64,000 nt of DNA from Butyrivibrio sp. (GTDB lineage Bacteria; Bacillota; Clostridia; Lachnospirales; Lachnospiraceae). Location of the stretch: the NCBI RefSeq assembly GCF_017635265.1, contig NZ_JAGBLU010000030.1, positions 1 to 64,000 on the forward strand. Direction: 5' to 3'. This document shows, piece by piece, positions 32,958-40,212 of the stretch. The first letter of the stretch is position 1. Each line of letters starts with the position of its first letter. The translations under genes were made by a program, and so were the position numbers. The notes under the pieces were generated by a model. The model did not search any database. It had not been told where the DNA came from and worked only from the letters and a program-made list of their open reading frames with translations.

Positions 32958-33827
32958 TTAGCTTTCATTCTGGCCATCAGTTTTTCCGATATCCTCAATG
33001 AGACCAGTGACCAAGTTCTGTAATTCGTTAGCATTCTTGCTGGTTATTACAGACTTCCCTGTTCTCTTCTCAACAGCTACTCTGGCTTCTCCGGCAGCCG
33101 CTCCGCCTTCATTTGCCACAATGCGATTTTCTTCAAAAGTTTCAGGCTTCTTTTCCTTGGAAATCTCGGCAGTTGTTGCTTCTGCCAACATATTAAGTAC
33201 CAGCTCCAATGTTGACATGTTATCCCTGAGGTTTTCCTTCTTCAGACCTTTGAGGTTCTTATACTGTCTTGTTGTCATCCCGGACCATGCCTTTGTTATT
33301 TCATCAGTCAGAATGGCATACTCTACGCCTTTTTTGATGCCTCGTTTGCCCCACTCATCAGTAAGCTCTTTTCTTACCTGAATGCTCTGTAAACGTTGAT
33401 TGATCCATTCTCTTGAATAACCCTTTTTGGCATAGGTCTCAAGGGCGCGCTCTATTGTGAGCTCCGGATCTATTACTTCTTCCATCCTCTCACGCCCAAC
33501 CTGAGCAAGCCATAGTTTAAAGGGCTCGGCTTTTTTTGATGGGATGGACTGGATAATACGAAGAAGCTGCTCTGCATTAGCTACATCCGTGTTATATCTT
33601 TTTCCATCTTTAGGAGACTTCATTTTCAGTTGGTGACAATCTGTCACCAACTGACTTCCCTCGTCTTTAAGTCTCTGCTTTAGCTTATTCCAGTATTTTC
33701 TTCCATCTACACTTTCCGTAAGCGCCTGCACGACATCAACAACAGAGAAATACCACTCCTCTTCATCCTCTACCCAGGCTGTCCTTATCGGCTGATCTTC
33801 AAATAACTGTACTTTATCATTCCCCAT
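32958..33827 (-). CDS. BRO-N domain protein (phage antirepressor type)
   Basis: A 289-residue protein. An N-terminal BRO-N domain covers about residues 5-115 (IRTAWVEDEEEWYFSVVDVVQALTES...YWNKLKQRLKDEG...TDVANAEQLLRIIQSIPSKKAEPFKLWLAQVG). A charged C-terminal part carries ELTDEWGKRGIKKGVEYAILTDEITKAWSGMT. Related proteins are common in phages and islands, some as antirepressors and others of unknown role. It overlaps the end of the upstream 370-residue gene by 11 bases. The pair appears to be under the palindrome-controlled promoter near 34971. Confidence 0.85.
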   Translation of the reverse strand: MGNDKVQLFEDQPIRTAWVEDEEEWYFSVVDVVQALTESVDGRKYWNKLKQRLKDEGSQLVTDCHQLKMKSPKDGKRYNTDVANAEQLLRIIQSIPSKKAEPFKLWLAQVGRERMEEVIDPELTIERALETYAKKGYSREWINQRLQSIQVRKELTDEWGKRGIKKGVEYAILTDEITKAWSGMTTRQYKNLKGLKKENLRDNMSTLELVLNMLAEATTAEISKEKKPETFEENRIVANEGGAAAGEARVAVEKRTGKSVITSKNANELQNLVTGLIEDIGKTDGQNES

Positions 33828-34929
33828 TGCTCTTATTCCTCATCTCTTGACACTTTTTTCGAATAAATTGCATTATGTCATCTGGCAGGTCAATTTTGCC
33901 ATCATGTTTAATTATATAATCCGCTCCCATAAAATAATATTCTGTTTTGGTTGAAGATTCATACCATACCAATAGATAGTCTGTTGTAGCACGTTCCTTT
34001 CCACGCATTCTAGTCAGAAACCCTGCCCCAGGCAGATCTAATACGTTTTGGGGAGGGAACTTCCTCCTGCATTTCTTAAAATGCTCAAATGGCTGGTCAA
34101 GTATTCTCAGCGCATCGTCTAATGGTATAAAAGGATTTGTCGGAGATATGTTAATCCGAATGAAATCTGTATACGCTTTCTCTTCATTTACATCCTTAAT
34201 CTTTTCCATAATCTTTGATGTCTTGTTTATCAGATTCCGATACCTCTCCATTCCATAATTCGTATCGGAAGAAAAAGAGAGGTACTCATATTCCTTATAT
34301 ATCCTGGTGAGTTCTTCGGCTAGAGAAAGCACTTCTTCATTAGAAGTAAAGTATCTAAAAGCATCCTGCATTTTGCGATTGATAAGAAAACTATATACTT
34401 CAATAGAGGTTTGCATTACTGTCAGATGCTCCTTCGATAAATATAAAGTAGCACATACTCCTTCTTCTGTAGTTTCGCAAAACACAGATAAATCACCATT
34501 GCTTCCCCTAATCATAGGTGTATCATAGTCTACCATTATATCCCCCTCGGGGTTCTTGTACCAAGATAACTCATATCTAAGTCGCTGTTTTATATCATAT
34601 GCATTGATGGCCCTAATATCAGTTTTTTCACTCCAGATTCCCAAAGAACAGGATGAATAATCTCCCATCCCCAACAGAGACGGTATCAGGAGATTACGAA
34701 TCTCCTGAAAAACCCTATGTCTTCTCGATTCCTTATTCCACTTAGAATCTATATCATAAATATAAATTTCATCAATCCGATCATATTGTCCTATCCAAAT
34801 TCGGCTATACAAATCAAGCGCAGATATTACCATATTGCATTCTGCCTCCGTTAGAGTCAAAGCCAGAGTTGCTGGAAGTGCTGAAATTCTCTTTTCAATT
34901 TTATGGTCATAATCACTGTTTTTGTACAT
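33817..34929 (-). CDS. Unknown protein, co-translated with BRO-N
   Basis: A 370-residue soluble protein that I do not recognise. It has no signal peptide or membrane segment. It contains LTLTEAECNMVISALDLYSRIW near the start, a helix-rich middle, and a C-terminal third with RRKFPPQNVLDLPGAGFLTRMRGKERATTDYLLVWYESSTKTEYYFMGADYIIKHDG that may be a small alpha/beta domain. GAGAGG lies upstream of the ATG. Its last 11 bases overlap the BRO-N gene, and operator-like palindromes flank its promoter, so it is probably controlled by the XRE repressor at 35445. Confidence 0.75.
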   Translation of the reverse strand: MYKNSDYDHKIEKRISALPATLALTLTEAECNMVISALDLYSRIWIGQYDRIDEIYIYDIDSKWNKESRRHRVFQEIRNLLIPSLLGMGDYSSCSLGIWSEKTDIRAINAYDIKQRLRYELSWYKNPEGDIMVDYDTPMIRGSNGDLSVFCETTEEGVCATLYLSKEHLTVMQTSIEVYSFLINRKMQDAFRYFTSNEEVLSLAEELTRIYKEYEYLSFSSDTNYGMERYRNLINKTSKIMEKIKDVNEEKAYTDFIRINISPTNPFIPLDDALRILDQPFEHFKKCRRKFPPQNVLDLPGAGFLTRMRGKERATTDYLLVWYESSTKTEYYFMGADYIIKHDGKIDLPDDIMQFIRKKCQEMRNKSNGE

Positions 34930-34944
34930 ATTAATCCTCTCAAT

Positions 34945-34985
34945 TATGCACTGGCATATTGATAATACTTTATGCCATTGGCATA
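34945..34985 (-). promoter_or_regulatory. Operator palindromes upstream of the BRO-N operon
   Basis: A perfect 15-base palindrome, TATGCCATTGGCATA, is at 34971-34985 and an imperfect copy, TATGCACTGGCATA, at 34945-34958. On the minus strand they flank a possible -10, TATTAT. They resemble the palindromes at 35348-35389 next to the XRE gene (same CCAnTGG core), implying one repressor. Confidence 0.6.
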
Positions 34986-35025
34986 ATCGATATCGCCTAT
35001 TATTTTAGTTCTGTAAATCCTTTCC

Positions 35026-35050
35026 GTGAAATCACAAATTGTGATTTCAC
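35026..35050. repeat. Perfect 25-base palindrome
   Basis: Arms GTGAAATCACAA and TTGTGATTTCAC surround one central A, with no mismatches. It sits just beyond the stop of the 35071 gene and 97 bases before the start of the 33817 gene. It differs from the CCAnTGG operators. It could be a site for another dimeric regulator or a terminator stem without a T-run. Confidence 0.7.
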
Positions 35051-35070
35051 AGAATGCTGCTATATCTGCA

Positions 35071-35301
35071 CTAAAAAAAGTCTTTAAATATACCGCCAAA
35101 AGCATTGCTCATATCCATCTGCACTCTATGCTTTCCGTTAGAATTTCGATAGATTTTAAAACCCATTCCTTTTATCACATCCAATAATTCCATGTACTTT
35201 TCAGAATCAGTCCAATACAATGTGTTCAATCTGTTCTCCATATCTTTTATATTCGGTGCCAACGTTTGATTCCTCCTCATCCGCTCCATCAAAGCCTTCA
35301 C
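35071..35301 (-). CDS. Small hypothetical protein
   Basis: A protein of 72-76 residues (MERMRRNQTLAPNIKDMENRLNTLYW...). A helical N-terminus with paired leucines is followed by LDVIKGMGFKIYRNSNGKHRVQMDM, a short beta-like stretch. No family recognised. Either a GTG at 35301 or an ATG at 35289 may start it; AAGG precedes the latter. It is the first gene transcribed leftward from the face-to-face promoter at 35367-35395, and may encode a partner of the divergent XRE repressor. Confidence 0.6.
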   Translation of the reverse strand: MKALMERMRRNQTLAPNIKDMENRLNTLYWTDSEKYMELLDVIKGMGFKIYRNSNGKHRVQMDMSNAFGGIFKDFF

Positions 35302-35347
35302 CCCTCCAATGTCAGAGGATTTGCTTTGGGATCAAAATTTATTCTAT

Positions 35348-35395
35348 ATACCATTGGTATGTGTTGATGATATCATATTCCAATGGTATAATCAA
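35348..35395. promoter_or_regulatory. Overlapping face-to-face promoters with two operators
   Basis: Rightward promoter: TTGATG (35364-35369), 17 bases, TATAAT (35387-35392). Leftward promoter: TTGATT (35390-35395), 17 bases, TATCAT (35367-35372). The -10 of each overlaps the -35 of the other, so only one polymerase can bind. Operator-like palindromes ATACCATTGGTAT (35348-35360) and ATTCCAATGGTAT (35377-35389) lie at one edge and across the core. Confidence 0.72.
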
Positions 35396-35444
35396 CAGAT
35401 AACACCGAAATCAAATACTGTTTTCGAAGGAGTTTTCAGAAAGT

Positions 35445-35792
35445 ATGAGTATTTCACTGAATATAAACAGATTAAAAGAGTGCAGAGAAAAACTTGGGAT
35501 CAGCAAGATGGAAGCAGCCAAAAGAATGCAGCTCTCTCAACCTGCTTATCTGAGGTACGAATCAGGCGCCAGAACACCTTCTATACAGACTTTAGAAGTA
35601 ATTGCTCAGGTTTTGGATACTTCCAAAGAATACCTGATGAACCTTACCGATGATTCCAGTCCCATATCCTATACCATATCAAGAGCATCAGATCCGGAAC
35701 TATTCGAAATCATCAAATTATGCCAAAATCCGGAAACCGAAATGAGAAAACGGTTAATTGCATACGCAAACAAAATAGCAGGCATAAGCTAA
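35445..35792 (+). CDS. XRE-family repressor-like protein
   Basis: A 115-residue DNA-binding protein. The helix-turn-helix covers about residues 9-63 (LKECREKLGISKMEAAKRMQLSQPAYLRYESGARTPSIQTLEVIAQVL), and the C-terminal 50 residues probably dimerise. AAGGAG lies 12 bases before the ATG. It is transcribed rightward from the face-to-face promoter and ends at a strong hairpin. The position of the CCAnTGG palindromes over its own promoter and that of the BRO-N operon suggests it represses both. Confidence 0.88.
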   Translation: MSISLNINRLKECREKLGISKMEAAKRMQLSQPAYLRYESGARTPSIQTLEVIAQVLDTSKEYLMNLTDDSSPISYTISRASDPELFEIIKLCQNPETEMRKRLIAYANKIAGIS

Positions 35793-35795
35793 AAG

Positions 35796-35841
35796 AACAG
35801 ACCTTGGAAAGGAGCCTCGTTAGTCCTTTTCAAGGTCTGTT
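35796..35841 (+). terminator. Hairpin terminator after the XRE gene
   Basis: Long arms AACAGACCTTGGAAAGGA and TCCTTTTCAAGGTCTGTT with a ten-base loop follow the stop codon by three bases. The T-run after it is weak (TACTTATGTT), but the stem is very strong. 35842-35990 holds nothing else recognised. Confidence 0.7.
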
Positions 35842-35990
35842 ACTTATGTTCTATTTAATTCTTTAGGGATAAAACAGTTTACCTCTTGGAGGATAATCTG
35901 CTTTGCCCTATGACACATATGTCCTCACTGAGGCATCATTTAACATCTCTTCAAATGCATGGCACATAATAACCCTCATCAAAACTGCAC

Positions 35991-36230
35991 TTACAACAGT
36001 AATAGCGCTTCCGGTCTCCCTTCAAACTCTTCTTTCAAAGAATCTAGCACTGATTCTCTTGATTCTAAAAACACTTCCGTTGAAGGATCTGTCAGTGCTG
36101 CATATACTGTGGTCTCCATCAGTAACTCCACAGCCTCATCTCTGGAACATTTTTTAATTTCCATGATCATTTCCACTAAATAGGCTGACGTTTCCCTAAT
36201 GATCCTGTTTTGTTCTGAACTTGTTATCAT
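35991..36230 (-). CDS. Small helical protein, third member of a DUF3990/DUF3791-type cassette
   Basis: A 79-residue protein (MITSSEQNRIIRETSAYLVEMIMEIKKCSRDEAVELLMETTVYAALTDPSTEVFLESRESV...). The pattern of a helix, then 'YAAL' and 'ESRESVLD', resembles small proteins that I recall accompanying DUF3990 genes; this is a memory-based match. Its ATG overlaps the ancestral stop of the decayed DUF3990 gene as ATGA, so it was translated by coupling. With DUF3990 broken, its present use is doubtful. Confidence 0.6.
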   Translation of the reverse strand: MITSSEQNRIIRETSAYLVEMIMEIKKCSRDEAVELLMETTVYAALTDPSTEVFLESRESVLDSLKEEFEGRPEALLLL

Positions 36231-36607
36231 CCAACCACCTGCCTTTTCAACTTGTCAAACGACAGTGTCTTAACTGCTTTTTCGGTTCTGAAGAAGTATT
36301 GTTTCGGTAAGTTTTCAGGCTTTAACTTTGAAATGACTTTCTCACATATTTCTCCCTAAAAATCATTTTGAACCAGTTCGTCATAATACTGATTGGTAAT
36401 AGCAGTTGTTTCTGCATCAGCTGTAGGGCCTATCACTATATCATATTCATGCGTGCTGGTTTTGCAGTTTCTATTTGCAATAATAAACCTTAACCACTCG
36501 CTATCCGCTTTAGTAAATGATTTTACCAACAGCCACTCAACTTGTTCATCAAAGATATTGTCCCATGATATAGATTCTTCAATCGATGCGACCTCCCTGC
36601 ATTTCAA
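36227..36607 (-). pseudogene. Decayed DUF3990 (ADP-ribosyltransferase-like) gene
   Basis: The first frame (36607-36356) contains VKSFTKADSEWLRFIIANR and YDIVIGPTADAETTAITNQYYDEL, the second half of DUF3990. An in-frame TAG at 36356-36358 is followed, without frameshift, by GEICEKVISKLKPENLPKQY and FFRTEKAVKTL, the expected C-terminus. The N-terminal half, with the LYHGS and FG-GFY motifs of the ART-like fold, is missing. DUF3990 is placed by Pfam, as I recall, in the ADP-ribosyl clan. The toxin-like member of this cassette is therefore dead, unless the amber codon is suppressed, which would still leave no N-terminus. Confidence 0.75.
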
Positions 36608-36803
36608 TATACTCTTTCAAATCCTCAATTATCCCCTGATTACCCGTAGAATTATAGCTCTCATAACATGTATCAATATAACTTAGAACATTATATTTTC
36701 TGAACAACTTTGAAAGCTCAGAATATGAATACTTCCATGCTTCTGCCAGCATAGGTATCAGAACTAACTGCATATTTAAGACTTCTTTTTCCCTAGTATT
36801 CAT
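36579..36803 (-). CDS. DUF3791 family protein
   Basis: A 74-residue protein with the DUF3791 pattern (YSELSKLFRKYNVLSYIDTCYESYNSTGNQGIIEDLKEYI). These small proteins occur beside DUF3990 genes in Clostridia and are thought to form toxin-antitoxin-like cassettes. The start MNTREKEV was chosen because GGAGG lies eight bases upstream; a GTG overlapping the XRE stop (36833) is the alternative. It is followed by the decayed DUF3990 gene and preceded by an XRE gene, the usual order. Confidence 0.75.
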   Translation of the reverse strand: MNTREKEVLNMQLVLIPMLAEAWKYSYSELSKLFRKYNVLSYIDTCYESYNSTGNQGIIEDLKEYIEMQGGRID

Positions 36804-36829
36804 TAAGTCTTCCTCCATCAGGCATGCAC

Positions 36830-37030
36830 TCACTCAGCTACATCAGTTGTAATCAACTGCTCAATCCGAGCCTTATATTCCATCAATCTAAAAAGATACT
36901 CCGGCATCTTACGTTTACCCGCTTCCCAATCGACCATAGTTCTGTATGGGATGGCATAGTATTCACAGAACTCTTTACGGTTCATTCCCATCTCATCTCT
37001 AAGGTTTCTTACTTCATTCGCAATATCCAT
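36830..37030 (-). CDS. Small XRE-like regulator of the DUF3791/DUF3990 cassette
   Basis: A 66-residue helix-turn-helix protein (VRNLRDEMGMNRKEFCEYYAIPYRTMVDWEAGKRKMPEYLFRLM). The pattern NRKEFCEYYxIPYRTMxDWExGxRxMPEYL is typical of the regulators paired with DUF3791/DUF3990 genes. GAGGTG precedes ATG. Its promoter is at 37058-37086. It may repress itself through the ATGCATTGCAT palindrome within that promoter. Confidence 0.85.
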   Translation of the reverse strand: MDIANEVRNLRDEMGMNRKEFCEYYAIPYRTMVDWEAGKRKMPEYLFRLMEYKARIEQLITTDVAE

Positions 37031-37057
37031 ACAATATCACCTCATTCTTGTGACACT

Positions 37058-37086
37058 ATGATATCATATTTTATGCATTGCATCAA
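37058..37086 (-). promoter_or_regulatory. Promoter of the XRE-DUF3791 operon with internal palindrome
   Basis: The minus strand has -35 TTGATG (37081-37086) and -10 TATCAT (37058-37063), with a 17-base spacer. The palindrome ATGCATTGCAT (37073-37083) sits across the -35 and spacer, suiting autorepression. Confidence 0.65.
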
Positions 37087-37103
37087 TGTATACTCAGTTA
37101 TAA

Positions 37104-38345
37104 TTACATGATATGCTTCTCTACATTGATCATACTTGTACTTGCCACCTGCTTTACAACATCAAATACTGAGCCCATCATGCCCATAATGCCTCCAGAC
37201 TCTCCACCATTCTCACCAGGTTTGAGTGATCCCACCATAGCAACGTTCTTAGCTACAGTATGAACAGCACTTTCCTGTTCATCTGTGCAGGAGACTTTTG
37301 CGCAGTTCTTAATCTGAAGCCTGTCACAGATAAGCTGTGGTTCTACATCCTTATCTATGGAAAGCAGAGCGCAGTTTACTACTCTCACGCCTTTTTCATT
37401 AGCCATAAGAAGTGATCTGTCAACTATTGCCTTAGCACTGTTGACTATGCTCTTTCCTTCAAATAAATACTCCACTACATCCGCGTCAATATCAACATGT
37501 TTCATATCCTGATACATGCTCTCCCTTACAATTAGGGTCCCTGTTACAGTGAGCTTTTCCAACTTATCAAGCCTTGTAAATTCTGTTGATACCGTAAGAT
37601 CTCCGTCAACATACAACCTGCTTCCACTTTTATCAAACAGGGCATCATTTAGTTCTGCATCGCCTTTTACAAAAGTCATTTCTTCAGGGATTACATTTAT
37701 CCTGGTTGAAATATCAAACAATCCGGCAAGCTTCTCCACCTTGCTCTCACGCATGACCACGCAGGGAGTCTCAAATCTCACATTCTTCTCCACTAACTTG
37801 TCTGCGTCAACTGCGTCTTCGATAATAAGCTTTTTAGCGATATAATACTTTTCGTTTTCCTTAACCCGGAGCGGAAAGAACTTATCCATAACAAATTTTG
37901 AATCAAGCATGACTGCATCCTCAGGATAAATTACTGTTGGCCCATTTATGAGCATTTTGTCAGTATACCTTTTCATACTTCTCGGGCAGTATAATGGACC
38001 ATTTACAAGCATATATACATACTGTTCCATTACCTCCTCAGAGCCGGGCTCGATTGTGACTTTTCCATTAGCGAGCAGGATTACCTTATTCTGTGGTTTT
38101 GACCCCTTTGAAATAACTTCTTTTCCATTACTAATCCTACTCTCAACAATCTCATCCTCAGCCACATCGACAATCGCCTCACTATTGATAACAGCCCCAA
38201 GCTTGTTCAGGATCTCCCTGCTCCTTGGGCTGGCAATAAGCACTTCTGCATTTATGATTATCCTCTTATATCCTTCGTAAACATCTTCCTTCATCTGTCT
38301 TGAATCACATACTTCTGCATTTATAACAAGATTTTCTTTTGACAT
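37104..38345 (-). CDS. Beta-solenoid-like protein of an ECF sigma operon, function unknown
   Basis: A 413-residue protein without signal peptide. It consists of repeated short beta units with Asn-Gly or Asp-Gly turns (VILLANGKVTIEPGS, VYMLVNGPLYCPRSM, MLINGPTVIYPEDA, RLYVDGDLTVSTEF, KLTVTGTLIVRESM), which suggests a right-handed beta-solenoid like that of bactofilins, though much longer. A Gly/Met-rich segment (GENGGESGGIMGMMGSVFDVV) near the C-terminus could be membrane-associated. GAGGTGAAGAGG precedes ATG. It follows the sigma factor by only six bases, so the two form an operon. It may be a structural polymer or a regulator of the sigma factor; not shown. Confidence 0.7.
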   Translation of the reverse strand: MSKENLVINAEVCDSRQMKEDVYEGYKRIIINAEVLIASPRSREILNKLGAVINSEAIVDVAEDEIVESRISNGKEVISKGSKPQNKVILLANGKVTIEPGSEEVMEQYVYMLVNGPLYCPRSMKRYTDKMLINGPTVIYPEDAVMLDSKFVMDKFFPLRVKENEKYYIAKKLIIEDAVDADKLVEKNVRFETPCVVMRESKVEKLAGLFDISTRINVIPEEMTFVKGDAELNDALFDKSGSRLYVDGDLTVSTEFTRLDKLEKLTVTGTLIVRESMYQDMKHVDIDADVVEYLFEGKSIVNSAKAIVDRSLLMANEKGVRVVNCALLSIDKDVEPQLICDRLQIKNCAKVSCTDEQESAVHTVAKNVAMVGSLKPGENGGESGGIMGMMGSVFDVVKQVASTSMINVEKHIM

Positions 38346-38351
38346 TCCTCT

Positions 38352-38828
38352 TCACCTCTTCCAATAGTTTTTCATTGATGTTCTCAGTGTTTTTCTCGCC
38401 ATACTGATCTCATATCTGACCGTACCTGATGGCATCTCAAGTATCTTTCCGATATCTTCAGCAGTATAGCCTTCCACATATCTCATGTACATTATTACGC
38501 CCTGCCTGCCCGGAAGTTCTTCAAAAAGCTGCGACCACTCTATCCTGGAATAATCCTCTGACTCTTCCATCGATTCCGGAATATCATCATCCGGACTTTC
38601 CCTTAGTGTTCCGGCTCTTACTGTATCTATGTAGATGTTGCGTGCTGTTCTATAGAGCCATGATTTCACCTGATTTTTATGAAGTGTTTTCAGCAGCTCC
38701 TGATTTACAGTTGCTCTGACAAATGTTTCCTGAACAACATCTTCCGAAAGCAGTCTGCTGTCGCACATTATGTAGATGTATGCAAGCAGATCTTTATTGA
38801 ATTGTTGAAAAATCTTTTCAAGTTCCAT
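38352..38828 (-). CDS. ECF-type sigma-70 factor
   Basis: A 158-residue sigma factor with region 2 (FNKDLLAYIYIMCDSRLLSEDVVQETFVRA...VKSWLYRTARNIYIDTVR) and region 4 (LPGRQGVIMYMRYVEGYTAEDIGKILEMPSGTVRYEISMARKTLR). It directs RNA polymerase to a small regulon. The start MELEKIFQQ is chosen; AGGGAAAAG lies upstream. No classical anti-sigma with a membrane helix is next to it; the following beta-solenoid gene or the overlapping upstream ORF could play that part. The target promoter is unknown. Confidence 0.88.
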   Translation of the reverse strand: MELEKIFQQFNKDLLAYIYIMCDSRLLSEDVVQETFVRATVNQELLKTLHKNQVKSWLYRTARNIYIDTVRAGTLRESPDDDIPESMEESEDYSRIEWSQLFEELPGRQGVIMYMRYVEGYTAEDIGKILEMPSGTVRYEISMARKTLRTSMKNYWKR

Positions 38829-38989
38829 CGTTTTCTTTTCCCTACAGCACTCTCTCCCATCCTCCATATTTCTGCAAGCGGCACAGAATACTCAAGCCGC
38901 TCGCTCTTGGCCCATGCTGGTACAGAGTATGCATTCCCCTTAACGCAGCCAGAGCCATATATTTCCATGTACATATTTCGGGTATCCAT
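38768..38989 (-). CDS. Possible small protein upstream of the sigma factor
   Basis: A 73-residue frame (MDTRNMYMEIYGSGCVKGNAYSVPAWAKSERLEYSVPLAEIW...). Its ATG has one of the best ribosome sites in the region (AAGGAGG, seven bases before ATG). Its last 20 residues overlap the sigma gene start in another frame, so translation could be coupled. No family recognised. The first 50 residues read as a plausible protein; the overlapping end may be only read-through. A frameshift that once fused it with the sigma factor cannot be excluded. Confidence 0.4.
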   Translation of the reverse strand: MDTRNMYMEIYGSGCVKGNAYSVPAWAKSERLEYSVPLAEIWRMGESAVGKRKRWNLKRFFNNSIKICLHTST

Positions 38990-39274
38990 GACGGTGCCTC
39001 CTTCATGTGAAATACCCTTCGGCCGAAAGGTCTTTTTGTCCTTCTATTAGTTAAGACGTAATGGATAGAAAAAGTGTTGGAAAATTTTTAAAAAATTTAA
39101 AAAAGCGGCAAGAACCAGTCCTGTCGCCCTGTATGCCTCTAAAATATGAACACAATCACAAAGATTTTGCCATCGTCAAGTCTAACGTTGTCAGAATTCC
39201 CATCATACACCACCCAATATTTGTGCCCATCCTCTTCATACTCCATTGTTCCATCATAATGAGTCAGGGTAATA

Positions 39275-39316
39275 AAAGCCTTATAAACCGCTTAAAATCA
39301 CGTTTTGTAAGGCTTT
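39275..39316. repeat. Inverted repeat in the gene-poor stretch 38990-39459
   Basis: Arms AAAGCCTTA/TAAGGCTTT (perfect 9 bp) flank 24 bases. On the minus strand just beyond it is an open fragment (MEYEEDGHKYWVVYDGNSDN..., about 39140-39240) that may be a gene remnant without a start region. Otherwise the 470-base stretch holds no recognised gene. A small hairpin, CCTTTCGGCCGAAGG, lies near 39017. Confidence 0.45.
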
Positions 39317-39459
39317 AGTGTATTATTCCAGCTCTAGAAAAGCATCAATATTTTGCGAAATTAATTTTCTTTTGTAGCTATATGTTGTTGTGGTTTTACG
39401 TTTACTCCGTCAATTCGTTTGCTTTTTATGGCTTTTTGCAACCAAAGTGCAACCGGGAA

Positions 39460-39780
39460 TTAATAATCTTCTTTCAGTCGCTTTTCAATATCAGAGGCAC
39501 TGTATAATACTCTACTTACCGTGACAACCTCTTCCTTGAATACATAAAATACCGAGTAATTATCTACTAGCATTCGCCTAAGTCCTTGTGAGCGTTCCGG
39601 CTCAAAATCTACTAGTCTAAATTTCTCTGGAAAGAAGCCAAGTTCAAGTACACGATCAGCTATTCTGTTATACTGCCCCATAGCATTTTCCGGTGATTGC
39701 AAATTAACTGCGATATACTCATATATCCCATTCATATCACCCAATGCTTTTTCAGTAATTTTTACCGGATATTCTCTCAT
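39460..39780 (-). CDS. RelE/ParE-family toxin
   Basis: A 106-residue toxin of the RelE/ParE fold (YPVKITEKALGDMNGIYEYIAVNLQSPENAMGQYNRIADRVLELGFFPEKFRLVDFEPERSQGLRRMLVDNYSVFYVF...SRVLYSASDIEKRL). The C-terminal VSRVLYSASD block is diagnostic. Members cleave mRNA in the ribosome or poison gyrase; the subgroup cannot be decided here. Its ATG overlaps the antitoxin stop by four bases. It should be held in check by the antitoxin protein. Confidence 0.92.
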   Translation of the reverse strand: MREYPVKITEKALGDMNGIYEYIAVNLQSPENAMGQYNRIADRVLELGFFPEKFRLVDFEPERSQGLRRMLVDNYSVFYVFKEEVVTVSRVLYSASDIEKRLKEDY

Positions 39781-40082
39781 CTGTGGCTCTCTCTAAAAGC
39801 TGCAAATGCGGCCTTTGCATCCTGTACTCGTCCAGCTTCAATATCCTCAAAGCCTTCCTGTAATTTTGTATGAATCTCTGCAGTCGTCATAAGATCCATA
39901 TTAATAGCCTCCGGTGCCTGAGGTAATGAAACTCTAAAAGGAATTCCTCCTGTAAGAGTAATCTGTCTTAAATACATATCAATAGCTGTAGACATAGGAA
40001 TTCCAAGACGTGAAAGCACATCTTCAGCTGATTTTTTCGTTGTAGGATTAACTCGTAAATTGAGTGTTGCTGTTTTCTCCAT
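39777..40082 (-). CDS. RelB/DinJ-family antitoxin
   Basis: A 101-residue antitoxin. The N-terminal ribbon-helix-helix (TATLNLRVNPTTKKSAEDVLSRLGIPMSTAIDMYLRQITLTGGIPF) is the classic RelB/DinJ motif. The C-terminal tail (EIHTKLQEGFEDIEAGRVQDAKAAFAAF) should wrap the toxin. The start METATL-type (MEKTATLNLR) is fixed by AAAGGAG upstream; a longer frame crosses the operator and is rejected. Autorepression through the palindrome at 40105-40129 is likely. Confidence 0.92.
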   Translation of the reverse strand: MEKTATLNLRVNPTTKKSAEDVLSRLGIPMSTAIDMYLRQITLTGGIPFRVSLPQAPEAINMDLMTTAEIHTKLQEGFEDIEAGRVQDAKAAFAAFRESHR

Positions 40083-40104
40083 ATGTATCAACTCCTTTTT
40101 ATTT

Positions 40105-40133
40105 ATTGTAACGCAATTTGCGTTACAATTCAA
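40105..40133 (-). promoter_or_regulatory. Toxin-antitoxin promoter with perfect operator
   Basis: The minus strand has -35 TTGAAT (40128-40133) and -10 TACAAT (40105-40110) with a 17-base spacer. A perfect palindrome with 12-base arms ATTGTAACGCAA/TTGCGTTACAAT around one T covers 40105-40129, that is, the -10 and whole spacer. Confidence 0.82.
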
Positions 40134-40212
40134 GATGCGCTGCAAATTTCTTTCGCTCAAAATATTACTTGTAAGCGACAAGATAAAGTTTTCACACTGC
40201 ATATATTCCGTC

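Noticed and set aside
39061-39318. Plus-strand 85-aa open frame
   Set aside because: It has no ribosome site, and the opposite strand carries a more protein-like fragment; no family.
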